Shown here piece by piece: positions 33,806 through 42,812 of a stretch of 64,000 bases of DNA. Every line of letters begins with the position of its first letter. Positions within the stretch are counted from its first letter, which is position 1. The DNA comes from Chloroflexaceae bacterium (lineage in GTDB: Bacteria; Chloroflexota; Chloroflexia; Chloroflexales; Chloroflexaceae). The notes under the pieces were generated by a model. It was not told where the DNA came from. It ran no database searches and saw only the letters and a list, made by a program, of their open reading frames with translations. The position numbers were made by a program, and so were the translations under genes. The stretch is from contig JANWYD010000002.1 of NCBI GenBank assembly GCA_025057155.1, positions 62,001 through 126,000 on the forward strand. Reading direction: 5' to 3'.

Positions 33806-36136
33806 ATGCAGGATCTCACACCACTACAGCAGTACGCCGTATGGACGGTGCTCTTCATCTCCATCTTCGGCATCGCCTACGCCTTTTACCTGAGGAGCAT
33901 GATCCTCGCTCAGGACAAGGGCACGACGAAGATGCAGGAGGTCTGGGGGTTCATCAAGTCGGGCGCCAATGCGTATCTCAGCCAGCAGTTCCGTACCATT
34001 TCCATCCTGATCGTAATCCTCACGTTCGTGCTCGGCGCGAGTGTGTTCATTATCCCGCCGACGCGCGAAGCAATCGAGCACTTCGGCAGCCCCGAGGCCG
34101 CTACGCTGTGGGTGGCCATCGGGCGGGCCATCGCCTTCCTGATGGGGTCGCTCTTCTCCTACACTGTAGGCTTCGTGGGCATGAACGTGGCGGTTGAGGG
34201 CAACGTGCGCGTGGCCGCCGCCTCACGGAAGGGCTACAACCCGGCGATGCAGATCGCCTACCGCGCCGGCTCGGTGACGGGTATGCTCACCGTGGGTCTG
34301 GGGCTCCTGGGCGGCACGTTGATCTTCATGGTCTTCGGCATCGCGGCTCCCGACGCGCTGCTGGGCTTCGGCTTCGGCGGCTCGCTGATCGCGCTGTTTA
34401 TGCGCGTGGGCGGCGGCATCTACACCAAGGCCGCCGATGTCGGCGCTGACCTGGTGGGCAAGGTTGAGGCAGGCATTCCCGAGGACGATCCCCGCAACGC
34501 CGCGGTGATCGCCGACCTGGTGGGCGATAACGTGGGCGACTGCGCCGGTATGGCCGCCGACGTGTTCGAGAGCTTCGAGGTGACCCTGGTCTCGGCGTTG
34601 ATCCTCGGTCTGGTGCTGGGCGATGCCGTAGCCGGGACGATTGGCGACGGGAACTACGATCTGCGCTTCATTATCTTCCCCCTGGTGCTGCGGGCCATTG
34701 GCGTGGTCGCCTCGGTGATCGGCAACCTGTTCGTGACCACCGATGAGCGCCGCCGCAATGCCATGGCGGCCATGAACCGCGGCTTCTATATCGCTGCGGG
34801 CCTGGCGATCGCCGGCTGCGTGGCCGCGACGGCGGTGTTTATGCGCGAGCCGAACGGCGCGATTGACTGGCGCCCCCTCTGGGCGACCGTTGCCGGTGTG
34901 GCCCTGGCCATCGTGCTCGACAAGCTGACCGAGTACTTCACCAGCACCCACTACAATCCGGTGAAGGAAGTGTCGCGCTCCTCGCAGAGCGGCGCGGCCA
35001 CCAATATCCTCTCCGGTCTGGCGCTGGGCATGGAGTCGAGCGTCTGGGCCATCCTGGTGATCTGTGGCTCCATCCTCACCTCGGTGATCATCTTCAGCGG
35101 CTATTCGGCCGATCCGGTGGTGACCTTCACGGCCATGCTCTATGGCGTCTCGCTCACCGGCATTGGCATGCTCCTGCTCACCGGCAATACGATCTCGATG
35201 GACAGCTTCGGCCCCATCTCCGACAATGCCAATGGCATCGGCGAGATGGCCGGGCTGGACAAGAATGCTCGCAACGTGATGGACGACCTGGACGCGGTGG
35301 GCAATACGACCAAGGCGGTGACGAAGGGTATTGCCATTGGTTCGGCGGTGATCGCCGCGGTGGCGCTCTACGGCTCCTACCTCACCGACGTGAACAAGGT
35401 GCAGCAACAGTTGATCGAGGCGGGCGCCCAGGGCGTGCAGTTGCTCACCGGCATCAACGTCTCAGCGCCGATCGTCTTCATCGGCCTGCTCATCGGCGGG
35501 GCCGTGCCCTTCCTGTTCTCCTCGCTCACCATTCGCGCCGTGTCCCGCGCCGCCTCGCAGATCGTCGCCGAGGTGCGCCGGCAGTTCCGCATCCCCGGCC
35601 TGATGGAAGGCAAGGTACAGCCTGACTACGCCCGCGCGGTGACCATCAGCACCGCCGCGGCGCAGAAGGAGCTGATCAGCCTGGGCATTATCGCGGTGAT
35701 GGTCCCCATCCTGGTGGGCTTCACCCTCGGGGTTGAGGCGCTCGGCGGCTTCCTGGCCGGCATTATCCTCTCGGGCCAGTTGATGGCCGTGTTCCAGGCC
35801 AACGCTGGCGGCGCCTGGGATAACGCCAAGAAGTACATCGAGGAAGGCAACTTCGGCGGCAAGCACAGCGACCCGCATAAGGCCGCCGTGGTTGGCGACA
35901 CCGTCGGCGACCCGCTTAAGGACACCGCCGGTCCGGCCCTGAACCCGATGATCAAGGTGATCAACCTGGTGGCCCTGATCATCGCCCCGATGGTGGTGAC
36001 GATCAATCCCGGCAGCCCTGGAGTGATTATCGCCATGATCATCTGCGCCGTGGCGCTGTTCTGGGCGATCTGGCAGAGCAAGCGCGAGGCCCAGTCGCTG
36101 GTTGAGCCGACCAAGGCCCCCGCCGGGGCTGACTAG
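33806..36136 (+). CDS. hppA: K+-independent, membrane-bound proton-pumping pyrophosphatase
   Basis: The 776-residue membrane protein hydrolyses pyrophosphate and pumps H+. The substrate-site signature [46 protein letters not shown] is at about 211-256, and DNAKKYIE and [22 protein letters not shown] at the C-terminus are also invariant Mg-PPi blocks. [10 protein letters not shown] (about 500) has Lys where K+-dependent enzymes have Ala, so this is the K+-independent type by the established rule. About 16 membrane segments are seen, as expected. The ATG follows AAGGAG. An 18-bp perfect-stem terminator follows. Such pumps use PPi from biosynthesis, common in phototrophs and in energy-limited bacteria. 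Confidence 0.96.
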   Translation: MQDLTPLQQYAVWTVLFISIFGIAYAFYLRSMILAQDKGTTKMQEVWGFIKSGANAYLSQQFRTISILIVILTFVLGASVFIIPPTREAIEHFGSPEAATLWVAIGRAIAFLMGSLFSYTVGFVGMNVAVEGNVRVAAASRKGYNPAMQIAYRAGSVTGMLTVGLGLLGGTLIFMVFGIAAPDALLGFGFGGSLIALFMRVGGGIYTKAADVGADLVGKVEAGIPEDDPRNAAVIADLVGDNVGDCAGMAADVFESFEVTLVSALILGLVLGDAVAGTIGDGNYDLRFIIFPLVLRAIGVVASVIGNLFVTTDERRRNAMAAMNRGFYIAAGLAIAGCVAATAVFMREPNGAIDWRPLWATVAGVALAIVLDKLTEYFTSTHYNPVKEVSRSSQSGAATNILSGLALGMESSVWAILVICGSILTSVIIFSGYSADPVVTFTAMLYGVSLTGIGMLLLTGNTISMDSFGPISDNANGIGEMAGLDKNARNVMDDLDAVGNTTKAVTKGIAIGSAVIAAVALYGSYLTDVNKVQQQLIEAGAQGVQLLTGINVSAPIVFIGLLIGGAVPFLFSSLTIRAVSRAASQIVAEVRRQFRIPGLMEGKVQPDYARAVTISTAAAQKELISLGIIAVMVPILVGFTLGVEALGGFLAGIILSGQLMAVFQANAGGAWDNAKKYIEEGNFGGKHSDPHKAAVVGDTVGDPLKDTAGPALNPMIKVINLVALIIAPMVVTINPGSPGVIIAMIICAVALFWAIWQSKREAQSLVEPTKAPAGAD

Positions 36137-36148
36137 GCGCGAGAAGGG

Positions 36149-36171
36149 TGGAGAACCCCGGGTTCCCCACC
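36149..36171. repeat. GTGGaGAACCCC palindrome after hppA
   Basis: GAACCCCGGGTTC core within GTGG-n-GAACCCCGGGTTCCCCAC; one of the gene-end palindrome family, directly before the terminator at 36184. Confidence 0.5.
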
Positions 36172-36183
36172 CCCCTGACCGAT

Positions 36184-36227
36184 GGGAGGATGGAGGAGGG
36201 CCATGCCCTCCTCCATCCTCCCGTTTT
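36184..36227 (+). terminator. Rho-independent terminator of hppA
   Basis: GGGAGGATGGAGGAGGGC (36184-36201) and its exact complement (36205-36222) around a CAT loop, followed by GTTTT. An 18-bp perfect stem, the strongest hairpin terminator in the window. Confidence 0.85.
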
Positions 36228-36339
36228 CACATCAGGTTATCACCTGGTTGTCAAGGCTTAACCGGGCCGGCGGCCTCCCTGATGCACCATGAGGCCAGGA
36301 CGGGGCGGTGGCGCCCCGCGTATCCGCGAGGAGGCGACC

Positions 36340-37614
36340 ATGGCCAGACGCAAGCCCGAAGGCTACCTGAAGGGACGGCCCCTGCGTCCTGAAAGCCTGA
36401 TGATGAGCTATGGCTACAAGCCTGAGCTGTCCGAGGGTGCGATCAAGTGTCCGATCTTCCAGACCTCAACCTTCGCCTTCAAAACCGCCGAAGAGGGCAA
36501 AGCCTTCTTCGAAATCGCCTATGGCCTGCGCCGCCGCGGTCCCGGCGAGGAACTGGGCCTGATCTACAGCCGTCTGAACAATCCTGACCTGGAGATCCTC
36601 GAAGATCGCCTGACGCTGTGGGACGAGGCCGAGTGCGCCGCGGTGTTTGCCAGCGGTATGGCGGCAATCAGCACCACCCTGCTCACTTTCCTACGACCGG
36701 GTGACGTTCTGCTACACAGCGAGCCGGTCTACGGCGGCACCGATTATTTGCTCAAACACGTGCTGCCGCGCTTCGGCATCCGCGTGGTTGGCTTCCGCGC
36801 GGGCGCGCCGCCCGAAGCCGCCGAGGCCGAACTGCGCCGCCTGGGGTTGGCCGAGCGCCTGGCCATGATCTTCATCGAAACTCCCGCCAATCCCACCAAT
36901 GCGCTGGTGGACATCGCCGCTTACGCCGGCCTCGCCGCCCGTCTCAGCGGCGAACGGCCCGTGCTGACCGCGGTGGACAACACCTTCCTCGGGCCGCTCT
37001 GGCAGCAACCGCTCCGCCATGGCGCCGACCTGGTGCTTTACTCCGCCACCAAATACATTGGCGGCCACAGCGACCTGATCGCCGGCGTCTGCCTGGGCAG
37101 ACGCGAATTGCTCGACCAGGTCAGGTTCCTGCGCACCATCTTCGGCACCATGGCCGGCCCGCACACCGGCTGGCTGCTGATGCGCAGCCTCGAAACCCTT
37201 AAATTGCGCATGACCGCCCAGATGAAGACTGCACGCCATGTGGCCGAGTTTCTCAATGATCACCCCAAAGTGGACCGCGTCTACTACCTGGGCAACCTGA
37301 CCGAGGACGACCCGCAGTACGAGGTCTACCACCGCCAGTGCAGCGCGCCGGGCGGCATGATCGCCTTCGATGTGGTCGGCGGCGAACGGGAAGCCTTTCG
37401 CCTGCTCAACGCCCTCAAGCTCATCAAGCTGGCGGTAAGCCTGGGCAGCAACGAGTCGCTGGCCGAGCATCCCGCTACCATGACCCACGCCGATGTGGAC
37501 CCCGAAGAGCGCCTGGAACTGGGCATCACCCCGGCGATGGTGCGCCTGTCCATCGGCGTCGAGCATCCTGAGGACCTGATTGCCGATCTGGCCCAGGCTC
37601 TTGAGGCCGTCTAA
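36340..37614 (+). CDS. Cys/Met-metabolism PLP enzyme (cystathionine gamma-synthase/methionine gamma-lyase family)
   Basis: The 424-residue fold-type I PLP enzyme has YSRLNNPDLEILEDRLTLWDEAECAAVFASGMAAISTTLLTFLRPGDVLLHSEPVYGGTDYLLKHVL, FIETPANPTNALVDIAAYA, LTAVDNTFLGPLWQQPLRHGADLVLYSATKYIGGHSDLIAGVCLG (Schiff-base Lys near 237) and the C-terminal KLAVSLGSNESLAEHPATMTHADVDPEERLELGITPAMVRLSIGVEHPEDLIADLAQAL. These are family blocks shared by cystathionine gamma-synthase, beta- or gamma-lyases and O-acetylhomoserine sulfhydrylase; subfamily is not safely assigned, though the GYLKGRPLRPESLMMSYGYKPELSEGAIK N-terminus is unlike E. coli MetB. The ATG at 36340 follows GAGGAGGCGACC. Downstream is a gene-end palindrome. 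Confidence 0.88.
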   Translation: MARRKPEGYLKGRPLRPESLMMSYGYKPELSEGAIKCPIFQTSTFAFKTAEEGKAFFEIAYGLRRRGPGEELGLIYSRLNNPDLEILEDRLTLWDEAECAAVFASGMAAISTTLLTFLRPGDVLLHSEPVYGGTDYLLKHVLPRFGIRVVGFRAGAPPEAAEAELRRLGLAERLAMIFIETPANPTNALVDIAAYAGLAARLSGERPVLTAVDNTFLGPLWQQPLRHGADLVLYSATKYIGGHSDLIAGVCLGRRELLDQVRFLRTIFGTMAGPHTGWLLMRSLETLKLRMTAQMKTARHVAEFLNDHPKVDRVYYLGNLTEDDPQYEVYHRQCSAPGGMIAFDVVGGEREAFRLLNALKLIKLAVSLGSNESLAEHPATMTHADVDPEERLELGITPAMVRLSIGVEHPEDLIADLAQALEAV

Positions 37615-37646
37615 TCAGCGCAACAACCTGGCTGGCCCTTCAGGCA

Positions 37647-37678
37647 GGGGGATGGAGAAACCCGGTTTCCCCATCCCC
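37647..37678. terminator. GGGGGATGG-n-GAAACC palindrome after the PLP enzyme
   Basis: Near-perfect palindrome centred at 37663 (GAAACC-C-GGTTTC core, ATGG/CCAT outer arms), between convergent ends at 37614 and 37710. Gene-end palindrome family. Confidence 0.55.
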
Positions 37679-37709
37679 TCCAAATGCTACCGCAGACATC
37701 AACCACGGC

Positions 37710-38498
37710 TCAATCAATGGTTCCCAGAAAACGCATCACCGCCTCCTGGAAAGCGACAGGGTTATCCCAGTTGACCCAGTGGCCGGTCCTGGGAATGACC
37801 GCCAGCGCGGCTCCGGGGATGCCCGCGGCGAGGCGGATGGCCTGCGCGGCGGTGAACAGGTAGCCGTCGCTGGCCACAATCAGCGTCGGAGCGGTGATCC
37901 GCCCCAGACGGTCGTGGCTATCGAAGGCTGTAGCCGCGTCCCAGATGTGCAGGAGCGTCTCGCGGTCGCCGAGATAGCGGCTCATCGTCTGGAGGGCGTA
38001 GGGCCGAATGGCGGGTGTGCGCAGCGCGGCGCTTCTAGACATTATATCAATCACCTGCGCCACCGAGTAGGCCCGCAGGAACCAGTGCAGGTAGGCGGTG
38101 CGGAAGGGGAAGGGTTCGAGGAAATAGCCCCGCGGACGGCACCAGGTATCGGCGAGGATCAGGGCGCTGACGCGCTCGGGCGCCATCAGCGCCAGTTCCT
38201 GAGCCACCATGCCGCCAAGCGAGTGGCCCAGCACCCGGACCGCGGGCGCCTCAAGGGCGTCGAGTGTAGCAAGCACCTCTCTGGCCAGATCGGCAATGCT
38301 GGTCGGCCCGGCGAGGGGCGGGGCAGCGCCATGGCCCGGCAGGTCGCAGGCGATCACCTCGTAGCGCGCGGCGAAAACGGGGATCTGTTCGCGCCAGTAC
38401 TCCCGGTCCACCATGGCGCCGTGGAGCAACAGCAATGGCGGCCCCGCGCCCCTGCGTTCGTGGGGCAGGGCCTGGCTGGTTGTCGGTGTGGCGTGCAT
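37710..38498 (-). CDS. Alpha/beta hydrolase
   Basis: The 262-residue serine hydrolase shows PPLLLLHGAMVDREYWREQIPVFA (oxyanion HG), VIACDLPGHGAAPP, the nucleophile elbow RVLGHSLGGMVAQELAL (Ser near 97), an Asp in APTLIVASDGYLFTAAQAIRLAAGIPGA and the His in RTGHWVNWDNPVAFQEAVMRFL. The ATG at 38498 has GGGAGGAGG 5 nt upstream and is preferred over one 7 codons earlier. Fold and triad are clear, but substrate (ester, lactone, haloalkane or C-C bond) is not; neighbours give no pathway clue. Confidence 0.88.
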   Translation of the reverse strand: MHATPTTSQALPHERRGAGPPLLLLHGAMVDREYWREQIPVFAARYEVIACDLPGHGAAPPLAGPTSIADLAREVLATLDALEAPAVRVLGHSLGGMVAQELALMAPERVSALILADTWCRPRGYFLEPFPFRTAYLHWFLRAYSVAQVIDIMSRSAALRTPAIRPYALQTMSRYLGDRETLLHIWDAATAFDSHDRLGRITAPTLIVASDGYLFTAAQAIRLAAGIPGAALAVIPRTGHWVNWDNPVAFQEAVMRFLGTID

Positions 38499-38593
38499 CG
38501 GAACCTCCTCCCTGGGCATTTTCCGCTATTCTACCGCACCTGCGCTGCCGCAATCCGGAGGGTTGCGCTCTAACCGGCGTCAGGAGCGGAGCT

Positions 38594-38680
38594 CCTCACC
38601 CTCTCCTGCCTCGCTCCGCTCGGCGCCCTCTCCCTCTCCACCGCAGGTGGAGAGGGAGGGGGCGGGGGGAGGGTGAGGAT
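38594..38680. repeat. Large GC-rich hairpin repeat
   Basis: GCCCTCTCCCTCTCCACC (38625-38642), a GCA loop, then its near-exact complement (38646-38663); outer arms CTCACCCTCTCC and GGAGGGTGAG extend the fold. No ORF. Intergenic hairpin repeats of this CTCTCC/GGAGAG type also form parts of the elements at 5194-5521 and 42542-42644. Confidence 0.6.
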
Positions 38681-38753
38681 CAGAACCCACGAGGCTTCGC
38701 CGCACCCCGACAGGCGGAGAAGAGGCATTTCTGGGAGACTTCGCCCTCCCATG

Positions 38754-38783
38754 TTGATCCGCACCGCGAATCTCTGCGATAAT
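38754..38783 (+). promoter_or_regulatory. Candidate promoter of phosphoglucomutase
   Basis: TTGATC (38754-38759), 18-nt spacer, TGC-GATAAT extended -10 (GATAAT at 38778-38783); 56 nt before the ATG. Confidence 0.45.
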
Positions 38784-38838
38784 ATGGCCGTCCTGCGCGT
38801 ACTGAAATTGGCGTGAAGCACCAGAAGGAGCCCCGCCT

Positions 38839-40491
38839 ATGGCAGCCCATCCGCTGGCCGGCCAGCCGGCCCCCCGTGAGTTGCTCGTCAACGTGCCGCG
38901 CCTCGTTTCGTCCTACTATATCCTCACCCCTGATCCCGGCGTCGCGGAGCAGCAGGTGGCCTTTGGCACCTCGGGCCACCGTGGTTCGTCGTTGCAGCAC
39001 TCCTTCAACGAGGAGCATATCCTGGCGATCTGCCAGGCCCTCTGCGAGTGGCGGAGCGCCCAGCGCATCAGCGGGCCGCTGTACCTGGGCATGGACACCC
39101 ATGCCCTCTCCGAGCCGGCCCTGGCGACCGCAATCGAGGTCTTTGCCGCCAACGGCGTCGAACTCTGCGTGCAGACCGGTCTGGGCTACACCCCTACGCC
39201 AGCGGTTTCGCACGCCATCCTCACGTACAACCGCGGTCGCCGCGAAGGGCTGGCCGATGGCGTGGTGATCACCCCGTCGCACAATCCCCCGGACGATGGC
39301 GGCTTCAAGTACAACCCGCCTTCGGGCGGCCCCGCCGACACCGGCACCACCCGCTGGGTGCAGGAACGCGCCAACCAGTTGCTGCGCGACGGACTGAAAG
39401 ACGTGCGGCGCGTGCCCTTTGCCCGGGCCATTGCCGCCAGTACCACCCACATGCACGACTACGTCGGCCCCTACGTGGCTGACCTGGCTAACGTGATTGA
39501 TATGGAGGCCATCCGCGCTGCCGGCCTGAAGCTGGGCGTGGACCCGATGGGTGGGGCCTCGCTGCCCTACTGGGGGCCGATCGCCGAACGCTACGGCCTC
39601 GACCTCACCGTAGTCAACCAGACGATTGACCCCACCTTCGCCTTCATGCGCGTGGACAAGGACGGCAAGATCCGCATGGACTGCTCCTCGCCCGCGGCCA
39701 TGGCCGGATTGATCGAACTGAAGGACCGCTTCGACGTGGCCTTCGGCAACGACCCCGATGCTGATCGGCACGGCATCGTCACTCGCAGCGTCGGCCTGAT
39801 GAATCCGAACCACTACCTGGCGGTGGCGATCTGGTACCTGTTCCAGCACCGCCCCGCCTGGCGCGCTGATGCCGCCGTCGGCAAGACCCTGGTCTCCAGT
39901 TCGATGATTGACCGCGTCGCCGCCCATCTGGGCCGCCGACTTGCCGAGGTGCCGGTAGGCTTCAAGTGGTTCGTAGACGGTCTGGTGGACGGGAGCTACG
40001 GCTTTGGCGGCGAGGAGAGCGCCGGGGCTTCCTTCCTGCGCCGCGATGGCACGGTGTGGACTACCGACAAGGACGGGATCATTATGGATCTGCTGGCCGC
40101 CGAGATCACCGCGGTGACGGGCCGAGACCCCGGCGAGCACTACCGCGAGCTGGAGGAGCGCTTTGGCCGCTCGGTCTATGCCCGCAGCGACGTGCCAGCC
40201 ACTCCGGCGCAGAAGGCCGTGCTGGGCAACCTTTCGCCCGAACTGGTAGCCGCCACCGAACTGGCCGGCGAGCCGATCATCGCCCGCCTCACCCGCGCTC
40301 CGGTCAACGATGCGCCCATCGGCGGCCTGAAGATCGTTACGGCCAGCGGCTGGTTCGCAGCGCGCCCTTCGGGCACCGAGAACATCTATAAGGTCTACGC
40401 CGAGAGCTTCAAAGGCGAGGAGCACCTGGCCGCCATCCAGGCCGAAGCCCAGACGATCATTAACGCGGCGCTCCAGGAAGCAGGCGTGTGA
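38839..40491 (+). CDS. pgm: Alpha-D-phosphohexomutase (phosphoglucomutase)
   Basis: The 550-residue enzyme interconverts glucose-1-phosphate and glucose-6-phosphate. [33 protein letters not shown] is the start of domain 1, [28 protein letters not shown] carries the phosphorylated Ser (about residue 149), [19 protein letters not shown] is the Mg-binding DxDxDR loop, [23 protein letters not shown] is the sugar-specificity loop, and [22 protein letters not shown] the phosphate-binding loop of domain 4. Length and blocks fit bacterial Pgm (about 545). The ATG follows AAGGAG. It is monocistronic and not linked to the glg genes at 15-24 kb, though it supplies the same sugar-phosphate pool. Confidence 0.95.
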   Translation: MAAHPLAGQPAPRELLVNVPRLVSSYYILTPDPGVAEQQVAFGTSGHRGSSLQHSFNEEHILAICQALCEWRSAQRISGPLYLGMDTHALSEPALATAIEVFAANGVELCVQTGLGYTPTPAVSHAILTYNRGRREGLADGVVITPSHNPPDDGGFKYNPPSGGPADTGTTRWVQERANQLLRDGLKDVRRVPFARAIAASTTHMHDYVGPYVADLANVIDMEAIRAAGLKLGVDPMGGASLPYWGPIAERYGLDLTVVNQTIDPTFAFMRVDKDGKIRMDCSSPAAMAGLIELKDRFDVAFGNDPDADRHGIVTRSVGLMNPNHYLAVAIWYLFQHRPAWRADAAVGKTLVSSSMIDRVAAHLGRRLAEVPVGFKWFVDGLVDGSYGFGGEESAGASFLRRDGTVWTTDKDGIIMDLLAAEITAVTGRDPGEHYRELEERFGRSVYARSDVPATPAQKAVLGNLSPELVAATELAGEPIIARLTRAPVNDAPIGGLKIVTASGWFAARPSGTENIYKVYAESFKGEEHLAAIQAEAQTIINAALQEAGV

Positions 40492-40644
40492 TGCCGCGGC
40501 ATCGCCCCGCACTGGCGGGATGAACGTTCCTGGGCGGGCGCAGCACCCCGGTTCCCTCTTCTTTGCCAGAGGAAGGAGGAAACCCGGTTTGCCCGCAGGC
40601 GCTTTCAGGGGAGGATTTAGGAAGACGCAGCCCTCCCGTAGGGC

Positions 40645-40682
40645 AGGGGAAGGGTGACACCGGGTTTCCCCCCTTCCCCTAA
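40645..40682. terminator. AGGGGAAGGG palindrome after pgm
   Basis: AGGGGAAGGG and CCCTTCCCCT arms around an ACACCGGGT core, 150 nt after the pgm stop. Another truncated relative (AAACCCGGTTT) lies near 40580-40590. Confidence 0.45.
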
Positions 40683-40715
40683 CCGGTTGCATTCACTTCA
40701 GTGGAGGAAGCGCCG

Positions 40716-41477
40716 ATGAAAATCTTCGATCTGAGCGTACCGACCGAGAGCGGCCCGAGCGAGCCGCTGCCGGTGCTGGTCGAGCACGAAAACCACCAGC
40801 AGAGCGCGCCGTTCATGGCCAGCTTCTTCGGGGCGCGGGTGGAGGATCTGCCCGAAGGCAACGGCTGGGCAAACGATAAGGTGACGATGAGCAGCCACGC
40901 CGGCACCCATGTTGACGCCCCCTGGCACTACTACCCGACCTGCGGCGGCCAGCGCGCCCGCACGATTGATGAGATGCCCCTGGAGTGGTTCTTCGGCAAC
41001 GGCGTGGTGCTGGACATGCGCCACATCCCCCGTGGAGGGGTGATCAGCGCCGCCGATGTGCAAACCGCCCTGGCGCGGATCAACCACGCCCTTGCGCCCG
41101 GCGAGATTGTGCTCATTCAGACCGGGGCCGACAAGCTGTGGGGCCAGGCCGAGTACTTCCACGCCGGCGCGGGGATGAGCGCCGAGGCGACCCGCTGGCT
41201 GATCGCCCAGGGCATCCGCGTAATGGGCATAGACGCCTGGGGCTGGGACCAGCCGTTCTGGGCGATGAAGGAGCGCTTCCAGCAGACCGGCGACCCTGCG
41301 GTGATCTGGGAGGCCCATCGGGTGGGACGCGACCTGGAGTATTGCCACATCGAGAAGCTCGCCAACCTGGACGCCCTGCCGCGTCCTACAGGGTTCAAGG
41401 TCGCTTGTTTTCCGGTCAAACTCACCGGCGGCAGCGCCGGATGGACACGGGTGGTGGCGATCTTCGAGGATCTTTAA
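40716..41477 (+). CDS. Cyclase-family hydrolase (kynurenine formamidase-like)
   Basis: The 253-residue product belongs to the cyclase/formamidase family. The metal-binding signature HxGTHxDxPxH is present as SSHAGTHVDAPWHYY (His near 60), with further family blocks RTIDEMPLEWFFGNGVVLDMRHI, GEIVLIQTGADKLWG and WLIAQGIRVMGIDAWGWDQPFW. Members hydrolyse N-formylkynurenine, isatin or cyclic amide substrates; the true substrate is unknown. The ATG at 40716 follows GGAGGAAG. It stands 82 bp before a BKACE-family gene on the same strand and is possibly co-transcribed with it, suggesting a small amino-acid or amide degradation module; this is an inference. Confidence 0.85.
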   Translation: MKIFDLSVPTESGPSEPLPVLVEHENHQQSAPFMASFFGARVEDLPEGNGWANDKVTMSSHAGTHVDAPWHYYPTCGGQRARTIDEMPLEWFFGNGVVLDMRHIPRGGVISAADVQTALARINHALAPGEIVLIQTGADKLWGQAEYFHAGAGMSAEATRWLIAQGIRVMGIDAWGWDQPFWAMKERFQQTGDPAVIWEAHRVGRDLEYCHIEKLANLDALPRPTGFKVACFPVKLTGGSAGWTRVVAIFEDL

Positions 41478-41559
41478 GGCGCCATTTCGAGGGAGTGTTA
41501 CCGCATCCTCATATCGGTGGCTTGCGGCAAGCCCGCCAGGGCAACTGAAAGGAACCCGC

Positions 41560-42492
41560 ATGGAACCGTTAATCGTCACTGCCGCGCTGACCGGCGCGGT
41601 AACGGTGCCAACGCAGACCCCCTACCTGCCCTACACCATCGAGCAACTGGCCGAGGATGCCGAACGGTGCGCCCGCGCCGGTGCAGCAATCATCCACATT
41701 CACGCCCGGAACCCTGAGAACGGCGCGCCATCGTCGGATATGGAACTCTTTGGCGCCATCCTCAAGGCGATCAAGGCCCGTACCGACGCGGTGATCTGCA
41801 CCACTACCGGCGGCGGGGTCGGCATGTCTCCCGCCGACCGGGTGCGCGTCGTCCCGACCTGGAAGCCGGAACTGGCGACCTGCAACATGGGCTCGATGAA
41901 CTTCTCGGTGCATCCGGTGGCGCGACGCTTCAACGATGGCGACTACCGCTTTCCCTGGGAGGCCCAGTGGCTCAAGGGCAGCGAGGATTTCATCTTCCCC
42001 AACACCTTTGCCAGCATCCGGCACTTCCTTGAAGAGATGCGCAAGACCGACACGCGGCCAGAGTTCGAGATCTACGATGTCGGCCATCTCTACAACCTCG
42101 ACTTCATGCTCAGTGAAGGATTGGTTGAAAAACCGATCTGGCTACAGTTTGTGATGGGTGTGCTGGGCGGCATCCGCGCCACGCTCTACGACCTGACCCA
42201 TCTGCTCGACACGGCTACCCGCCTCTTCGGCCCCGACGGCTACCGCTGGTCGGTGATCGGCGCGGGGTACCCGCAGCAGTTCCATATGTGCACCGCAGCA
42301 ATTATGCTTGGCGGGCACGCCCGCGTGGGGCTGGAGGACAACATCTTTGTGCGCCGGGGCGTGCTGGGCCGGAACCACGAACTGGTCGAGAAGATCGTGC
42401 GGATCGCGGGGGAGTTCGATCGGCCCATTGCCACACCTGCCGAGGTGCGTAGCCTGCTGAACCTGAAGGGCCTGGAGCGAGTGGGGTTTTAG
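41560..42492 (+). CDS. BKACE-family (3-keto-5-aminohexanoate cleavage-like) protein
   Basis: A 310-residue TIM-barrel enzyme of the beta-keto acid cleavage family (formerly DUF849). VTAALTGAVTVPTQTPYLPYTIEQLAEDAERCARAGAAIIHIHARNPENG contains the substrate and Zn residues (IHIHAR), AVICTTTGGGVGMSPADRV the acetyl-CoA-site block, and FEIYDVGHLYNLDFML, LQFVMGVLGGIRATLYDL and GLEDNIFVRRGVLGRNHELVEKIVRIAGEFDRPIATPAEVR are conserved C-terminal blocks. Family enzymes react acetyl-CoA with a beta-keto acid to give acetoacetate and a new CoA ester. The partner substrate is uncertain. The gene follows the cyclase-family gene. Confidence 0.9.
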   Translation: MEPLIVTAALTGAVTVPTQTPYLPYTIEQLAEDAERCARAGAAIIHIHARNPENGAPSSDMELFGAILKAIKARTDAVICTTTGGGVGMSPADRVRVVPTWKPELATCNMGSMNFSVHPVARRFNDGDYRFPWEAQWLKGSEDFIFPNTFASIRHFLEEMRKTDTRPEFEIYDVGHLYNLDFMLSEGLVEKPIWLQFVMGVLGGIRATLYDLTHLLDTATRLFGPDGYRWSVIGAGYPQQFHMCTAAIMLGGHARVGLEDNIFVRRGVLGRNHELVEKIVRIAGEFDRPIATPAEVRSLLNLKGLERVGF

Positions 42493-42541
42493 AGCTCTGA
42501 ACGGAATGTGGAATGTTTGGCCCGCTAAGGACAATGAGTGG
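42490..42541. repeat. Left part of a dispersed repeat abutting a stop codon
   Basis: TAGAGCTCTGAACGGAATG resembles TAGAGCGCTGTCCGGAATG at 2015-2033 (both begin at a gene's TAG), then CCGCTAAGGACAATGAG matches CCGCTGAGGACACTGAG. After the element at 42542-42644 a second matching part appears (42645-42710, TCGTTGCAGGTCAACC against TCGTTGCGGATCAACC). Confidence 0.55.
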
Positions 42542-42644
42542 TCTGTGAACAAGTTTCCTTGCCTTTCCGCCCCCCTCCCAACCTTCCCCCGTTGGGGGGA
42601 GGGTTAGGGAGGGGGCGGAGTTGCCGAAAAACTTCGTTCACAGA
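42542..42644. mobile_element. MITE-like element, family TCTGTGAAC, 103 bp
   Basis: TCTGTGAACAAGTTT at the left and the reverse complement of TCTGTGAACGAAGTTT at the right bound a long GC hairpin (CCGCCCCCCTCCC with GGGAGGGGGCGG). Its ends match those of 5194-5521. It appears to interrupt the repeat of 2016-2100. Confidence 0.65.
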
Positions 42645-42784
42645 GTACTGAGTCGTGCAGCTCGCGGCCTCGCGCTGCCATCGTTGCAGGTCAACCTTTT
42701 CAAGAAACGCGATAGGACCTCTCCGTATCCGGTAGCGTTCTGGGAGGCGCGGCCGTCTCAGACCCTCGCCTCAGGCAGGGGTGC

Positions 42785-42803
42785 GGGGAAACCAGGTTTC
42801 CCC
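42785..42803. terminator. GGGGAAACC-A-GGTTTCCCC palindrome
   Basis: A perfect 9-1-9 palindrome, 10 nt after the response-regulator stop (minus strand) between convergent genes. The clearest member of the gene-end palindrome family. Confidence 0.7.
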
Positions 42804-42812
42804 ATTGTCATA

